From: Lewinellaceae bacterium | GTDB taxonomy: Bacteria > Bacteroidota > Bacteroidia > Chitinophagales > Saprospiraceae | Length of the DNA: 64,000 nt | Assembly (NCBI GenBank): GCA_020636315.1 | Contig: JACJYA010000003.1 | Coordinates: 620,001 to 684,000, forward strand | Direction: 5' to 3' | Shown: piece after piece, positions 32,985 to 40,963 of the stretch | Layout of the letters: each line of letters begins with the position of its first letter | How positions within the stretch are numbered: the stretch's first letter is position 1 | The notes under the pieces: model-generated | Told to the model about the DNA's origin: nothing | What the model saw: the letters and a program-made list of their open reading frames with translations, nothing else | The model's database searches: none | Made by a program: the position numbers and the translations under genes

Positions 32985-33380
32985 ATGAAAAAACTGATCA
33001 TCCTGGCCATTATTTTCGGCCTTCCGCTTTTCGCGCTCAACGTTTCCGCCCAGGTGGAAACCGGAAAGGAAAAAACCGAACAAAAGGCCATGCAAAAACA
33101 GGAAAAGCAAATGGCCAAACAACAGAAACAGTTGCAAAAGCAGGAAAAAGAATTGCAAAAGCAGAAGAAAAAACTGGCTCAGCAGGAAAAGCAGTTAAAA
33201 AAGCAGGAGAAGCAACTTGAGAAAGCTCAGAAGCAACAGGAAAAAGCCCTGAAGCAACGGGAAAAAGCTCAGAAACAACAAGAGAAAGCCATGAAACAAC
33301 AGGAAAAGAGCAACAAAGAAATGGAAAAACAACAAGGAAAGCAGCAAAAGATGAGCCGGGGAAAGAAAGGAGGAAATTAG
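32985..33380 (+). CDS. Secreted Lys/Gln-rich coiled-coil repeat protein
   Basis: 131 residues. A signal peptide (MKKLIILAIIFGLPLFALNVSAQ) precedes about 100 residues built almost only from Lys, Gln and Glu, with one hydrophobic residue about every seven: KQEKQMAKQQKQLQKQEK, KKKLAQQEKQLKKQEKQLEK, KALKQREKAQKQQEK. This 7-residue register predicts one long, very basic coiled coil. The C-terminus (KMSRGKKGG) is basic and disordered. No enzyme domain. Function unknown; a polyanion-binding or spacer role is a guess. The DNA repeat makes the gene prone to length change. Confidence 0.7.
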   Translation: MKKLIILAIIFGLPLFALNVSAQVETGKEKTEQKAMQKQEKQMAKQQKQLQKQEKELQKQKKKLAQQEKQLKKQEKQLEKAQKQQEKALKQREKAQKQQEKAMKQQEKSNKEMEKQQGKQQKMSRGKKGGN

Positions 33381-33394
33381 CATAAAAACATTAC

Positions 33395-35356
33395 CTATTC
33401 CTCTCTACCCAACTGTCTTACACTCCGCCAAATGATATCAAAGTCTTTGGTGATGTGGTAATCCTTGGCGTACAGGAAATTCAGCCGATGGATGGTGGGT
33501 TCATCCAGTTTCTCAATGGAAAGGGCATCCAGAGGTGAAAGCACTCCCGGACGGATAGCCGGCAGGTTGATATCGTCCTGGCCGGTAGGGGCATATCCCA
33601 CCCAGGACCGCCTCCCGGCCAGAACCTTAAGAATGTTCCGCAAGAAGCCAGAAGGACGCCTGCTTACAAATGCGAGAACAGGATACAGGATCAGCAGGAT
33701 GCTGCTCAAAAGCAGGTCAGAAAGGCGTTTGTTCCGGCGATTCTGAGGCTGGGCGATCCCATAATGGATATCGATGGTATAAAGTTCACCCGCTGAATTT
33801 TTTGAGCTGCTGCCAATAATGCTGAGGCTTTCCTGGGGGACGATCTTGTAGTCCACCGATGGGCCCAGGCGGGCCATCCAGTTCATGATGTCCTGGGCCC
33901 TGACATCCTTTGAGCAGAAGATCACTTCTTCGATCTTATAGATCTGGACGACTTCATCGAGTTGGGGAAGTGCGCTGAGGTACTGCCTTTTATCCGCCTC
34001 GGGCCAGGGGGCTACCGTGCCGATAAAATTCTTTTGCACCTGAGCAAGATGCAATAAACGCTGCACGCGTTCACTTTCTTCCTGTGAGCCTACGATCACC
34101 AGTTTTTTCATCTTGTTCCGGCTCAGGCTGAAGTTGCCATACTGCAAAAAGTGAAGCAGGAACCGCATCGCAACAGTAGATAAGATAGCCCAAAGTGCCC
34201 CCAGTACGATCAGGGCCCGGGAAGAGCGATACTCAAGATTCAGGAACCCATATACTGCTGCCAGCAATACAGTTCCCGCCAGCAGGCCTCTGACCAGGCG
34301 CCAAAGACTGAACTGCCGGTCATATCCCCCACTGAAATAGATGGAAACCAGCCAGATGGAAATGTAAAGCGGAGCGTTGAAGTACAGAAAAGACTCATCG
34401 TAATAATCGGGATCCCGAAAGTGATAGGCCGCCCAGAAGTTCTTCAGAAAAACCAGCCCGGCAAAGATGATGCCGGCATCGAGCGCCGGCAGATAGACTT
34501 TCCTGAGAAACCCCGAAACTACAGTCAGGAACGCCCGAAAGTAAATCCCTGCCTGGAGCATCAGCACGAAAAGGCGCGCCTTTTCTCCCTGAAAATGCTT
34601 CCTGGCAAAAATGATCATGGCGGTATAAAACGCCTTCACGTAATTCAGGCTGCCTTTTTTGGTGCTTTCGCCTTTATAATGGATAATAGAGGTCTTCGGA
34701 AAGTAATAATTTCTATAGCCGGCCTGAATGATGCGGTACGACAGGTCAATATCCTCGCCGTACATAAAAAAAGCTTCGTCCAGCAGGCCTGCTTCCTCCA
34801 GTACCGAACGCCGCAGAAGCATGAATGCCCCGGACAATACCTCCACTTCATGCACTTCGTGCTCGTCCAGGTATCCCAGGTGGTAATGGTTGAAAAACCG
34901 GGACCTGGGAAAGGCCCGGGAGAGGCCCACCGTTTTACAGAAAGCTACCCAGGGAGAAGGGAATCCGCGCTTGGATTCAGGCAGAAATTTTCCGGTGCCG
35001 TCAATCATGCGCACTCCCAGCCCTCCAGCCTCCGGATGGGTATCCATGAAGTCAATGCACTGTTCAAAAGTATCTTCCTCGACCACCGTATCCGGGTTGA
35101 GCAGCAATACATATTCCCCCGAACATTGACGGATGGCCTGGTTATTAGCGATAGAAAAGCCAGGATTATGATGATTGGCAATGAGATTTACTTCAGGGAA
35201 TTTCTCCCGCACCATTGGCACAGAATCATCGACCGAATTGTTGTCCACTACCCAAACCTCCACCTCCTGATTCCGCGACGCCCGGCGTACTGACAGCAGA
35301 GCCTGCTCCAGAAAGTATTTGACATTGTAATTGACGATGATAACGGAAAGCTTCAT
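33395..35356 (-). CDS. Fusion: GT2 glycosyltransferase plus membrane and Rossmann-like sugar-transferase-type region
   Basis: 653 residues from the ATG at 35356 (MKLSVIIVNYN); the frame extends three codons to a TTG. Residues 1 to about 280 are a GT2 family (WbbL-like rhamnosyltransferase type): SVIIVNYNVKYFL, WVVDNNSVDDS, ANNQAIRQCSGEYVLLLNPD (metal-binding region), LSGAFMLLRRSV, FFMYGEDIDLSYRI. After that come four or five membrane helices, a Rossmann-like stretch (KLVIVGSQEESERVQRLL, EVIFCSKDVRAQDIMNWM) and a tail with LLLSSILLILYPVLAFVSRR and RPGVLSPLDAL, which looks like a bacterial sugar transferase (CoA_binding_3 plus a degenerate catalytic region). It probably assembles surface polysaccharide; the second half may be non-catalytic. 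Confidence 0.82.
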   Translation of the reverse strand: MKLSVIIVNYNVKYFLEQALLSVRRASRNQEVEVWVVDNNSVDDSVPMVREKFPEVNLIANHHNPGFSIANNQAIRQCSGEYVLLLNPDTVVEEDTFEQCIDFMDTHPEAGGLGVRMIDGTGKFLPESKRGFPSPWVAFCKTVGLSRAFPRSRFFNHYHLGYLDEHEVHEVEVLSGAFMLLRRSVLEEAGLLDEAFFMYGEDIDLSYRIIQAGYRNYYFPKTSIIHYKGESTKKGSLNYVKAFYTAMIIFARKHFQGEKARLFVLMLQAGIYFRAFLTVVSGFLRKVYLPALDAGIIFAGLVFLKNFWAAYHFRDPDYYDESFLYFNAPLYISIWLVSIYFSGGYDRQFSLWRLVRGLLAGTVLLAAVYGFLNLEYRSSRALIVLGALWAILSTVAMRFLLHFLQYGNFSLSRNKMKKLVIVGSQEESERVQRLLHLAQVQKNFIGTVAPWPEADKRQYLSALPQLDEVVQIYKIEEVIFCSKDVRAQDIMNWMARLGPSVDYKIVPQESLSIIGSSSKNSAGELYTIDIHYGIAQPQNRRNKRLSDLLLSSILLILYPVLAFVSRRPSGFLRNILKVLAGRRSWVGYAPTGQDDINLPAIRPGVLSPLDALSIEKLDEPTIHRLNFLYAKDYHITKDFDIIWRSVRQLGREE

Positions 35357-35461
35357 ATATGGCAAGACAACCTCTGTATCCCGGAAAGTTTGTTTCGAAG
35401 GTAATAGAATAATTGGGATAGTTCAAAAAAGTGCGTCCTGGTTATGCTAACCGGCTGTTTT

Positions 35462-35510
35462 CCAGAAACCCAAAAACCCCAGAAACCCCAGAAACCAGAA
35501 ACCCAGCCCC
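35462..35510. repeat. CCAGAAA/CCCCAGAAA simple tract between recR and the glycosyltransferase
   Basis: Units of seven to nine bases: CCAGAAA, CCCAAAAA, CCCCAGAAA, CCCCAGAAA, CCAGAAA, CCCAG. A C-rich, purine-poor stretch continues to about 35570. It occupies the gap between recR and the next gene on the minus strand. Confidence 0.6.
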
Positions 35511-35558
35511 CCCCAATATCTGATCCCTGTTCCTCGTCCTCATCTCCCACTCTCCCCA

Positions 35559-36173
35559 TCACTCCCCCGCACCCTTATACGGCACTCTGGCCACAATCGA
35601 CCGCCCAAGGGTCAGTTCATCGGCGTATTCCAGGTCACCTCCAAAGGAAATGCCCCGGGCGATAGTGCTCAGCTTTACATCCAGGCCCCTTAACTTCTTT
35701 GACAGGTAAAAGATGGTCGTTTCGCCTTCGATGGTTGGGCTGATGGCCATAATAACCTCCCGAATGTCTCCGGACGTGGCTCTTTCCACCAGAGAGTCGA
35801 TATTCAGTTCAGCCGGGCCGATGCCTTCAATCGGAGAGATCACTCCGCCCAGGATATGATAAAGGCCGCGGTACTGCCCCGTGCCTTCGATGGCCATTAC
35901 ATCCCGGATGCCCTCCACTACACATACCAGGCTCTGGTCGCGGCGGCTGTCCGCACAAATGGTGCACAGCTTTTCATCGGAAATGTTGTGGCAACGTTCA
36001 CATTCCTTAATGTTCTGCCTCATTTTGAGTATGGCTTCAGCGAACTGGACGGTTACTTCCGGTTGTTGCTTTACCAAATGCAGAACCAGCCGGAGCGCAG
36101 TTTTTTTCCCGATACCGGGAAGAGCGGCAAAGGCATGGACTGCTTCTTCAATAAGTTTGGATGAAAAATTCAT
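35559..36173 (-). CDS. recR: Recombination mediator RecR
   Basis: 204 residues, the usual length, starting at the Met at 36173 (MNFSSKLIEEAVHAF); twelve upstream codons are not family-like. N-terminal helix-hairpin-helix (LPGIGKKTALRLVLHL), a C4 zinc finger (CERCHNISDEKLCTIC), then a Toprim domain with VVEGIRDVMAIEGTG and the HILGGVISPIEGIGP loop, and the C-terminal ARGISFGGDLEYAD walker-type motif. RecR works with RecO (and RecF) to load RecA onto SSB-coated gaps. The upstream 286 bases carry no gene. Confidence 0.96.
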   Translation of the reverse strand: MNFSSKLIEEAVHAFAALPGIGKKTALRLVLHLVKQQPEVTVQFAEAILKMRQNIKECERCHNISDEKLCTICADSRRDQSLVCVVEGIRDVMAIEGTGQYRGLYHILGGVISPIEGIGPAELNIDSLVERATSGDIREVIMAISPTIEGETTIFYLSKKLRGLDVKLSTIARGISFGGDLEYADELTLGRSIVARVPYKGAGE

Positions 36174-36459
36174 GAAGGCAAAAATACGAATATTGCAGAG
36201 GAAAACCACCTGCGTTTTTTCAGCTGTCCCCGGCCATTCCTGTAAACCTTAAACGCAAAAAGCTGTTAAACAGGGAAAACCCGTAGGTAAATAAGGCAAT
36301 CCCTGCATTTAGGAAGCCTCAGAGGTTGGGGAAACGGCTAATATTCATTTTCTTTGTAGTCCTGGCCGAATAAACCGCCTGATAAACCTTTAAGCCACCT
36401 TTTGGTGCGCCTTCCAATATCAGGTGCGCCAAACCTAAAAACACTCAAAATTAAAAACT

Positions 36460-37782
36460 ATGGCAGAAGTCATACGCATGCCCCGAATGAGCGATACCAT
36501 GGAAGAGGGCAATATCGTCAGCTGGCTGAAATCTGAGGGAGATGAAGTCGAATCAGGAGAAACACTGGCTGAAGTGGAGACCGATAAGGCAACAATGGAA
36601 CTGGACAGCTATTTTGACGGTGTTCTCCTTCATATTGCGGTTAAGGAAGGCCCAGTACCCATTGACGGCATCATCGCCGTTATCGGGGAAAAAGGCGAGG
36701 ACTGGAAAAAGGCCGTTGAGAAAGCAGAAGCCGGCAGTAACGGTAAAGGCAGCGATGAAGCTGCTTCTACAGACCAGGGCCCAGCCGAAGAATCCGAAAA
36801 AGAGGCAGAAGCCCCACAAACGGCAGCCCCTGCCCAGCAGGCAGGAGACGACAAGCGCATTAAGGCCTCTCCCCTTGCCCGCAGCATGGCCCGGGAAGCC
36901 GGTATTAACCTGGAGGCGGTATCCGGCTCGGGTGATGGCGGCCGCATCGTCAAGCGCGACATCGAAGAAGCTATAGAACAAAAAGAAACGACTCCGCAAC
37001 CGGCAGCGGCGCCGGCAGCCCCTGCTGCCCAACCGGCAAAACAGGAAACTCCGGCAAAAGAAGAACCGCAGGTCGTCCCCTTCGCTTTTTCCGCCGGAGA
37101 GGCCAACTACGAGGACCGCCCCATCAGCCAGATGCGCAAGACGATCGCCCGCCGCCTCAGCGAAAGCAAGTTCACCGCCCCGCACTTCTACCTGAAGCGG
37201 GAGATCAATATGGACAAGGCGGTACAACTGCGCGAACGCCTTAAAGAGGTAGCCCCCACCAAGATATCCTTCAACGACCTGGTGATCAAAGCCGTCGCCG
37301 CAGCTCTGCGCCTGCACCCGGCAGTCAACTCCTCCTGGCTGGGGGATAAGATCCGCTTCAATAAGGATGTCAATATCGGAGTGGCCGTCGCCGTGGAAGA
37401 AGGGCTGCTCGTACCGGTAATCCGTTACGCTGATATGAAAACCCTCTCCCAGATCAACGTAGAAGTGAAAGAACTGGCGGGCCTGGCCAAAAAGCGCAAG
37501 CTTCAGCCCGATCAGATGGAAGGCAACACCTTCACCGTTTCCAACCTGGGCATGTTCGGTATCGAGGAGTTCACGGGCATCATCAATCCACCGGACTCCT
37601 GCATCCTCGCCGTTGGATCAATCATCCAGAAACCCATCGTCAAAAACGGGGAGATAGCTATTGGCAATATGATGAAGGTCTCTCTTTCCTGCGACCACCG
37701 GGTCGTCGATGGAGCCACCGGAGCCCAGTTCCTCCAAACGGTAACTGAGATACTGGAAGACCCCATCCGCCTGCTGGTGTAA
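36460..37782 (+). CDS. Pyruvate dehydrogenase E2 component (dihydrolipoyl acetyltransferase)
   Basis: 440 residues. One lipoyl domain (1-80) with the lipoylated Lys in VETDKATMELDSYFDG. An Ala/Pro/Glu-rich flexible linker leads to the E1/E3-binding domain (IKASPLARSMAREAGINLEA, GSGDGGRIVKRDI). A second Ala/Pro linker precedes the catalytic acyltransferase domain with RKTIARRLSESK, NDLVIKAVAAAL and the active-site SCDHRVVDGATGAQFL. The E2 forms the core of the complex that makes acetyl-CoA. Substrate could in principle be a branched-chain 2-oxoacid, but the motifs and single lipoyl domain fit the PDH type of Bacteroidota. E1 and E3 genes are not adjacent. Confidence 0.93.
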   Translation: MAEVIRMPRMSDTMEEGNIVSWLKSEGDEVESGETLAEVETDKATMELDSYFDGVLLHIAVKEGPVPIDGIIAVIGEKGEDWKKAVEKAEAGSNGKGSDEAASTDQGPAEESEKEAEAPQTAAPAQQAGDDKRIKASPLARSMAREAGINLEAVSGSGDGGRIVKRDIEEAIEQKETTPQPAAAPAAPAAQPAKQETPAKEEPQVVPFAFSAGEANYEDRPISQMRKTIARRLSESKFTAPHFYLKREINMDKAVQLRERLKEVAPTKISFNDLVIKAVAAALRLHPAVNSSWLGDKIRFNKDVNIGVAVAVEEGLLVPVIRYADMKTLSQINVEVKELAGLAKKRKLQPDQMEGNTFTVSNLGMFGIEEFTGIINPPDSCILAVGSIIQKPIVKNGEIAIGNMMKVSLSCDHRVVDGATGAQFLQTVTEILEDPIRLLV

Positions 37783-37793
37783 AAGGCTGAGAT

Positions 37794-37831
37794 GGGAAAT
37801 ACACTGGTCCTGTTTGATCAGTGTATTTCCC
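37794..37831. terminator. Convergent terminator between the E2 gene and the kinase-like gene
   Basis: GGGAAATACACTG (37794-37806) and CAGTGTATTTCCC (37819-37831) pair perfectly over 13 bases with a 12-base loop. It touches the TAG of the minus-strand gene at its right edge and serves both directions. Confidence 0.7.
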
Positions 37832-38355
37832 TATCTGGTAAGGAAGAATTCCCGGAAGTGTTCCAATTCTTCCTTTTCCTGTTCAACAAACCTGTTGTAA
37901 AGGCGGTCGCCTACCTGATGGCGTAAAGCGGAAATGCCCACATCGATCAACCGGAGCCCCTTCTCAGTGAGGAATATATTATCAAACGAAAACCCCGGCA
38001 TATCCGAAGGGCGGCGCAGGCCACGGTGGACGAATCCTGCATTATGCAGTTGATCCAACTCATCCTCAAAAACGTCAAGCCATAATTCCCTGCGTTCATA
38101 TTCATAAGCCCGAAAATCCAAAGGATAAAGCCGCTCCATTACCAGCATATCGCTGTCCAGGTTTTCATCAAAATCCAAACGGATAAAGCGGACAACCAAG
38201 CCGTTTACTTCGTTGGCAAACTTCATTTTTTCGGCTTCCGAGCCAATATCGGAGCGGGTATCCTCGCTGAATAACTTAGCTACCTCAGTTTCAGACAAGG
38301 CGATTACAGTGTTGTTTGCTCCGCGCGATAAAGTCCTCGGATACCGCTTTGTCAT
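37831..38355 (-). CDS. Miniature protein-kinase-like protein
   Basis: 174 residues, well below a normal kinase domain. The pieces of a kinase fold appear in order: a nucleotide-loop-like SRGANNTVIALSETEVAKLF with a candidate Lys27, a helix (AEKMKFANEVNG), a hinge-like MLVMERLYPLDF (70-81), FVHRGLRR at 108-115 in the position of the HRD loop (the Asp is replaced by Gly), SFDNIFLT (123-130, the catalytic-loop Asn), and RLIDVGIS (135-142) in the position of DFG. The C-terminal helices (RLYNRFVEQEKEELEHF) cap the fold. The altered HRD argues for a pseudokinase or a small-molecule-kinase relative. It is convergent with the E2 gene; no partner is visible. Confidence 0.65.
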   Translation of the reverse strand: MTKRYPRTLSRGANNTVIALSETEVAKLFSEDTRSDIGSEAEKMKFANEVNGLVVRFIRLDFDENLDSDMLVMERLYPLDFRAYEYERRELWLDVFEDELDQLHNAGFVHRGLRRPSDMPGFSFDNIFLTEKGLRLIDVGISALRHQVGDRLYNRFVEQEKEELEHFREFFLTR

Positions 38356-38443
38356 AAACAGTTTTATTGCAATTTAATATTATTATTCCACTTTTCAACC
38401 TTCTCCTGAACGGGTTGTTATATGAAAAATCCAATCTATTTAC

Positions 38444-38803
38444 ATGAAAAAAACGCTGGTTCTCGGAGCATCCACCAACCCCATCCGATATTCTAACGCT
38501 GCAGTCCGGCGCCTTACGCAGGGAGGTTTCGAAGTCATTCCCATCGGATTGCAGGAAGGGGACATATCGGGGGTGCACATCCAAAAAGGACAGCCGGCAC
38601 TGGAGGATATTCATACCATCACTTTGTATCTCAACCCCCAGCGACAGAAAGAATACTACGATTACATCCTCAGCCTGAGCCCCCGCCGCATTATCTTCAA
38701 CCCCGGAACGGAAAATCCGGAACTTATGCAGTTGGCCAGAGAAAAGGGCATTGAAGTGGAAATAGCCTGTACGCTGGTGATGCTGGCCGTGGGGCAGTAT
38801 TGA
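38444..38803 (+). CDS. CoA-binding (YccU-type) Rossmann protein
   Basis: 119 residues, the full length of the family. The N-terminal KTLVLGASTNPIRYSNAAVR is the nucleotide-binding turn; the later IIFNPGTENPELMQLAREKG and EIACTLVMLAVGQY close the Rossmann fold. The conserved Cys in the last segment is typical of the group. The family binds CoA or acyl-CoA and is related to succinyl-CoA synthetase alpha domains; the physiological role is unclear. Confidence 0.88.
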   Translation: MKKTLVLGASTNPIRYSNAAVRRLTQGGFEVIPIGLQEGDISGVHIQKGQPALEDIHTITLYLNPQRQKEYYDYILSLSPRRIIFNPGTENPELMQLAREKGIEVEIACTLVMLAVGQY

Positions 38804-38919
38804 GGATGAGCCGGAGAACCGCGAATTCGCGGGGTCTTCCATCTCCGCTTTCCAGAAATAACAAATGGATTGTTCAATTAACTGTGCCCGCCTTACGCTA
38901 ACCCGCTGGTCTTCAAAGC

Positions 38920-38960
38920 AACCAGAAACTCAGTAACCAGAAACCCAGTAACTATCAACC
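38920..38960. repeat. 7-bp-period tract (AACCAGA/AACTCAG type)
   Basis: AACCAGA, AACTCAG, TAACCAG, AAACCCAG, TAAC in approximate 7-base steps, between two convergent genes. A 14-bp palindrome CCGCGAATTCGCGG (38819-38832) lies about 90 bases to the left. Confidence 0.55.
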
Positions 38961-38969
38961 CTCCCATAA

Positions 38970-39002
38970 AAAATGGGCAATGGAAATGAACCACTGCCCA
39001 AT
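38970..39002 (-). terminator. Terminator of the NqrM-like gene
   Basis: TGGGCAATGG (38976-38985) pairs with CCACTGCCCA (38993-39002) with one mismatch, and on the minus strand a run of six T residues (with TTTTTTATGGG) follows. It lies about 40 bases past the stop at 39044. Confidence 0.7.
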
Positions 39003-39043
39003 CTGAAGGAAAATATTTTCCGATGGCTTATTATTTCCTTCCC

Positions 39044-39274
39044 TTATGCTTTAGCTTCCTTGTACTCTCCCTGCCCAACCTCCGGCATCTTGCATTCTTC
39101 ATCCGGTTTTCTGCCACAGACAGAACATTCCCCGATCTGATTTTTCAGCATGGGGTTATTGGTGGCGCAGGTGCCCCGAAACTCCTGTCCGGTAAAAATA
39201 TGGCGGATGTTAATCAGGGCGAATGAAACGCCAAACGCTACAAAGATGATCGCTAAGACATACAGGAATTCCAT
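39044..39274 (-). CDS. Small membrane protein, NqrM/DUF539-like four-Cys
   Basis: 76 residues. One N-terminal membrane helix (MEFLYVLAIIFVAFGVSFALIN) followed by a short cytoplasmic or periplasmic Cys-rich tail: RGTCATNNP, then NQIGECSVCGRKPDEECKMPE. The Cys pattern and topology resemble NqrM, which delivers iron to the Na+-NQR respiratory complex. In this window no nqr gene is adjacent; mazG follows divergently. The assignment rests on length, helix and Cys pattern only. Confidence 0.55.
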   Translation of the reverse strand: MEFLYVLAIIFVAFGVSFALINIRHIFTGQEFRGTCATNNPMLKNQIGECSVCGRKPDEECKMPEVGQGEYKEAKA

Positions 39275-39422
39275 AAAACTGGATTGTGATTTTTATCAAA
39301 AGTTCGGTTATTCAACAACAGCCCGGCATTATTAGTTTACTTTGCATAAGCTATTTGACGCCGTAAATGACAGGCGCAAATTTAGAATAAATACCCGAAC
39401 TTCATCACCAAATCAAGGAACA

Positions 39423-40181
39423 ATGCAGCATAAAACCGACGCTTTCGCCCGCCTGCTCACCATAATGGACGAATTGCGGGAGCAATGCCCCTGGGACCGG
39501 AAGCAAACCTTCCAAAGCCTGCGAAACCTGACCATTGAGGAAACCTACGAACTGGCAGACGCCATACTGGAGGAAAACCTTGATGAAATAAAGGAGGAAA
39601 TCGGCGACCTGATGCTGCACATGGTATTCTACGCTAAAATAGCTGATGAAAAAGGTGCTTTTGATATCGCCGATGCCCTGAATGCCATCTGCGACAAACT
39701 GATCAAACGGCACCCTCATATTTACGGAGAAGTAACCGTCAACGATGAAGAAGATGTAAAAAAGAACTGGGAACAGCTCAAACTCCGGGAGGGAAAAAAA
39801 TCCGTCCTTTCCGGGGTTCCGCGTTCTCTTCCGGCAATGGTAAAAGCCTACCGCATGCAGGAAAAGACCAAACAGGTGGGCTTTGAATGGGAAAACAGCG
39901 AGCAGGTTTGGGAAAAAGTAGAAGAAGAACTGGCCGAATTCAGGGAAGCGATGGGCCAGAACCTGCCGCCGGAGAAAAAAGAGGAAGAATTTGGGGATAT
40001 CCTGTTTTCGCTGATCAATTATGCACGGTTCCAGGGGATCGACCCCGAAACAGCACTGGAACGGGTCAACCAGAAATTCAAAAAGCGATTCGAATACATC
40101 GAAGCCAATGCCGGCAAAAGCCTGGAAGAGATGAGCCTGAAAGAAATGGACGCGCTCTGGGAAGAGGCAAAAGGGCTTTAA
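39423..40181 (+). CDS. mazG: Nucleoside triphosphate pyrophosphohydrolase MazG
   Basis: 252 residues from the Met at 39423 (MQHKTDAFARLLTIMDELRE). Two MazG folds: the N-terminal copy has CPWDRKQTFQSLRNLTIEET followed by ELADAI and EEIGDLMLHMVFYAKIADE; the C-terminal copy has VEEELAEFREAM and KEEEFGDILFSLINYARF, with the E-x-x-E and E-x-x-D metal motifs. MazG hydrolyses nucleoside triphosphates, including damaged ones, to monophosphate plus pyrophosphate, and affects ppGpp levels in E. coli. There is no mazEF toxin pair here, which is usual for Bacteroidota. Confidence 0.95.
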   Translation: MQHKTDAFARLLTIMDELREQCPWDRKQTFQSLRNLTIEETYELADAILEENLDEIKEEIGDLMLHMVFYAKIADEKGAFDIADALNAICDKLIKRHPHIYGEVTVNDEEDVKKNWEQLKLREGKKSVLSGVPRSLPAMVKAYRMQEKTKQVGFEWENSEQVWEKVEEELAEFREAMGQNLPPEKKEEEFGDILFSLINYARFQGIDPETALERVNQKFKKRFEYIEANAGKSLEEMSLKEMDALWEEAKGL

Positions 40182-40269
40182 ATTTCCTTTTCAAGCAAAG
40201 CTAAAAACACCGGCTGTTAACATGGCCAAATATTTGGTGTGCCGGCCGCGCCATTAACCGGCAATTTCT

Positions 40270-40277
40270 TACCTTTG
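40270..40277 (+). promoter_or_regulatory. -7 box TACCTTTG ahead of the bifunctional nuclease gene
   Basis: An exact TAnnTTTG match 88 bases before the ATG. No TTG at 17-23 bases upstream, so support is partial. Confidence 0.5.
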
Positions 40278-40364
40278 CGCCTCTGGAATCTATATTTTGA
40301 GCTAAACTACCGTTTAGGCCTAATTGTTGAGATTACAGTAATTATTTAATCACTGGCCTTCTTT

Positions 40365-40955
40365 ATGAGAAAGATAGAACTGGACATAGTTGCGTTGTCA
40401 CATAGTGTTACTCAATCCCACAATTATGCCGTGGTATTGGGTGAACAGGGTGGCTCCCGCCGGCTGCCGATCGTCATTGGCAGCTTTGAAGCTCAAGCCA
40501 TCGCCGTAGCTATGGAACGCATGACCCCAAACCGCCCACTGACGCACGACCTGTTCAAAAACACCCTGGAAACCTTTAATATTGACCTCAAAGAAGTCAT
40601 CATCAACAACCTCCTGGATGGTATTTTTTACGCACGGCTTATTTGCATCAAGGACGGAGAGGTCATTGAGATCGACTCCCGAACCTCCGATGCGTTGGCC
40701 ATGGCCGTCCGCTTCAACTGTCCCATCTATACTTACGAATTTATCCTCGATGCTGCCGGAGTGGTGCTGGAAGAAACCGAAGAAGAGGCGGCTCCGGCCG
40801 AACAGCCCTCACAACCCAGAGGGAAAACAGCCGCCCTCTCCTCCTACTCTATCGATGCCCTGAACAAAATGCTGGAAGAAGTGCTCGCCGAGGAAAACTA
40901 CGAGCGCGCCGCAGAGATCAGGGATGAAATACGGAGGAGGGAGCAGACGTCTTAG
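40365..40955 (+). CDS. Bifunctional nuclease (DUF151) protein with UVR-like tail
   Basis: 196 residues. The DUF151 domain (1-130) shows VVLGEQGGSRRLPIVIGSFE, EAQAIAVAMERMTPNRPLTHDLF and DSRTSDALAMAVRFNCPIYT, the motifs used by the family for RNase/DNase activity (described for Arabidopsis BBD proteins). A short linker is followed by a UVR/coiled-coil motif at the end (LNKMLEEVLAEENYERAAEI). The combination is common in bacteria; the target nucleic acid is unknown. It is convergent with the threonine aldolase gene nine bases away. Confidence 0.88.
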   Translation: MRKIELDIVALSHSVTQSHNYAVVLGEQGGSRRLPIVIGSFEAQAIAVAMERMTPNRPLTHDLFKNTLETFNIDLKEVIINNLLDGIFYARLICIKDGEVIEIDSRTSDALAMAVRFNCPIYTYEFILDAAGVVLEETEEEAAPAEQPSQPRGKTAALSSYSIDALNKMLEEVLAEENYERAAEIRDEIRRREQTS

Positions 40956-40963
40956 TCAATTCG

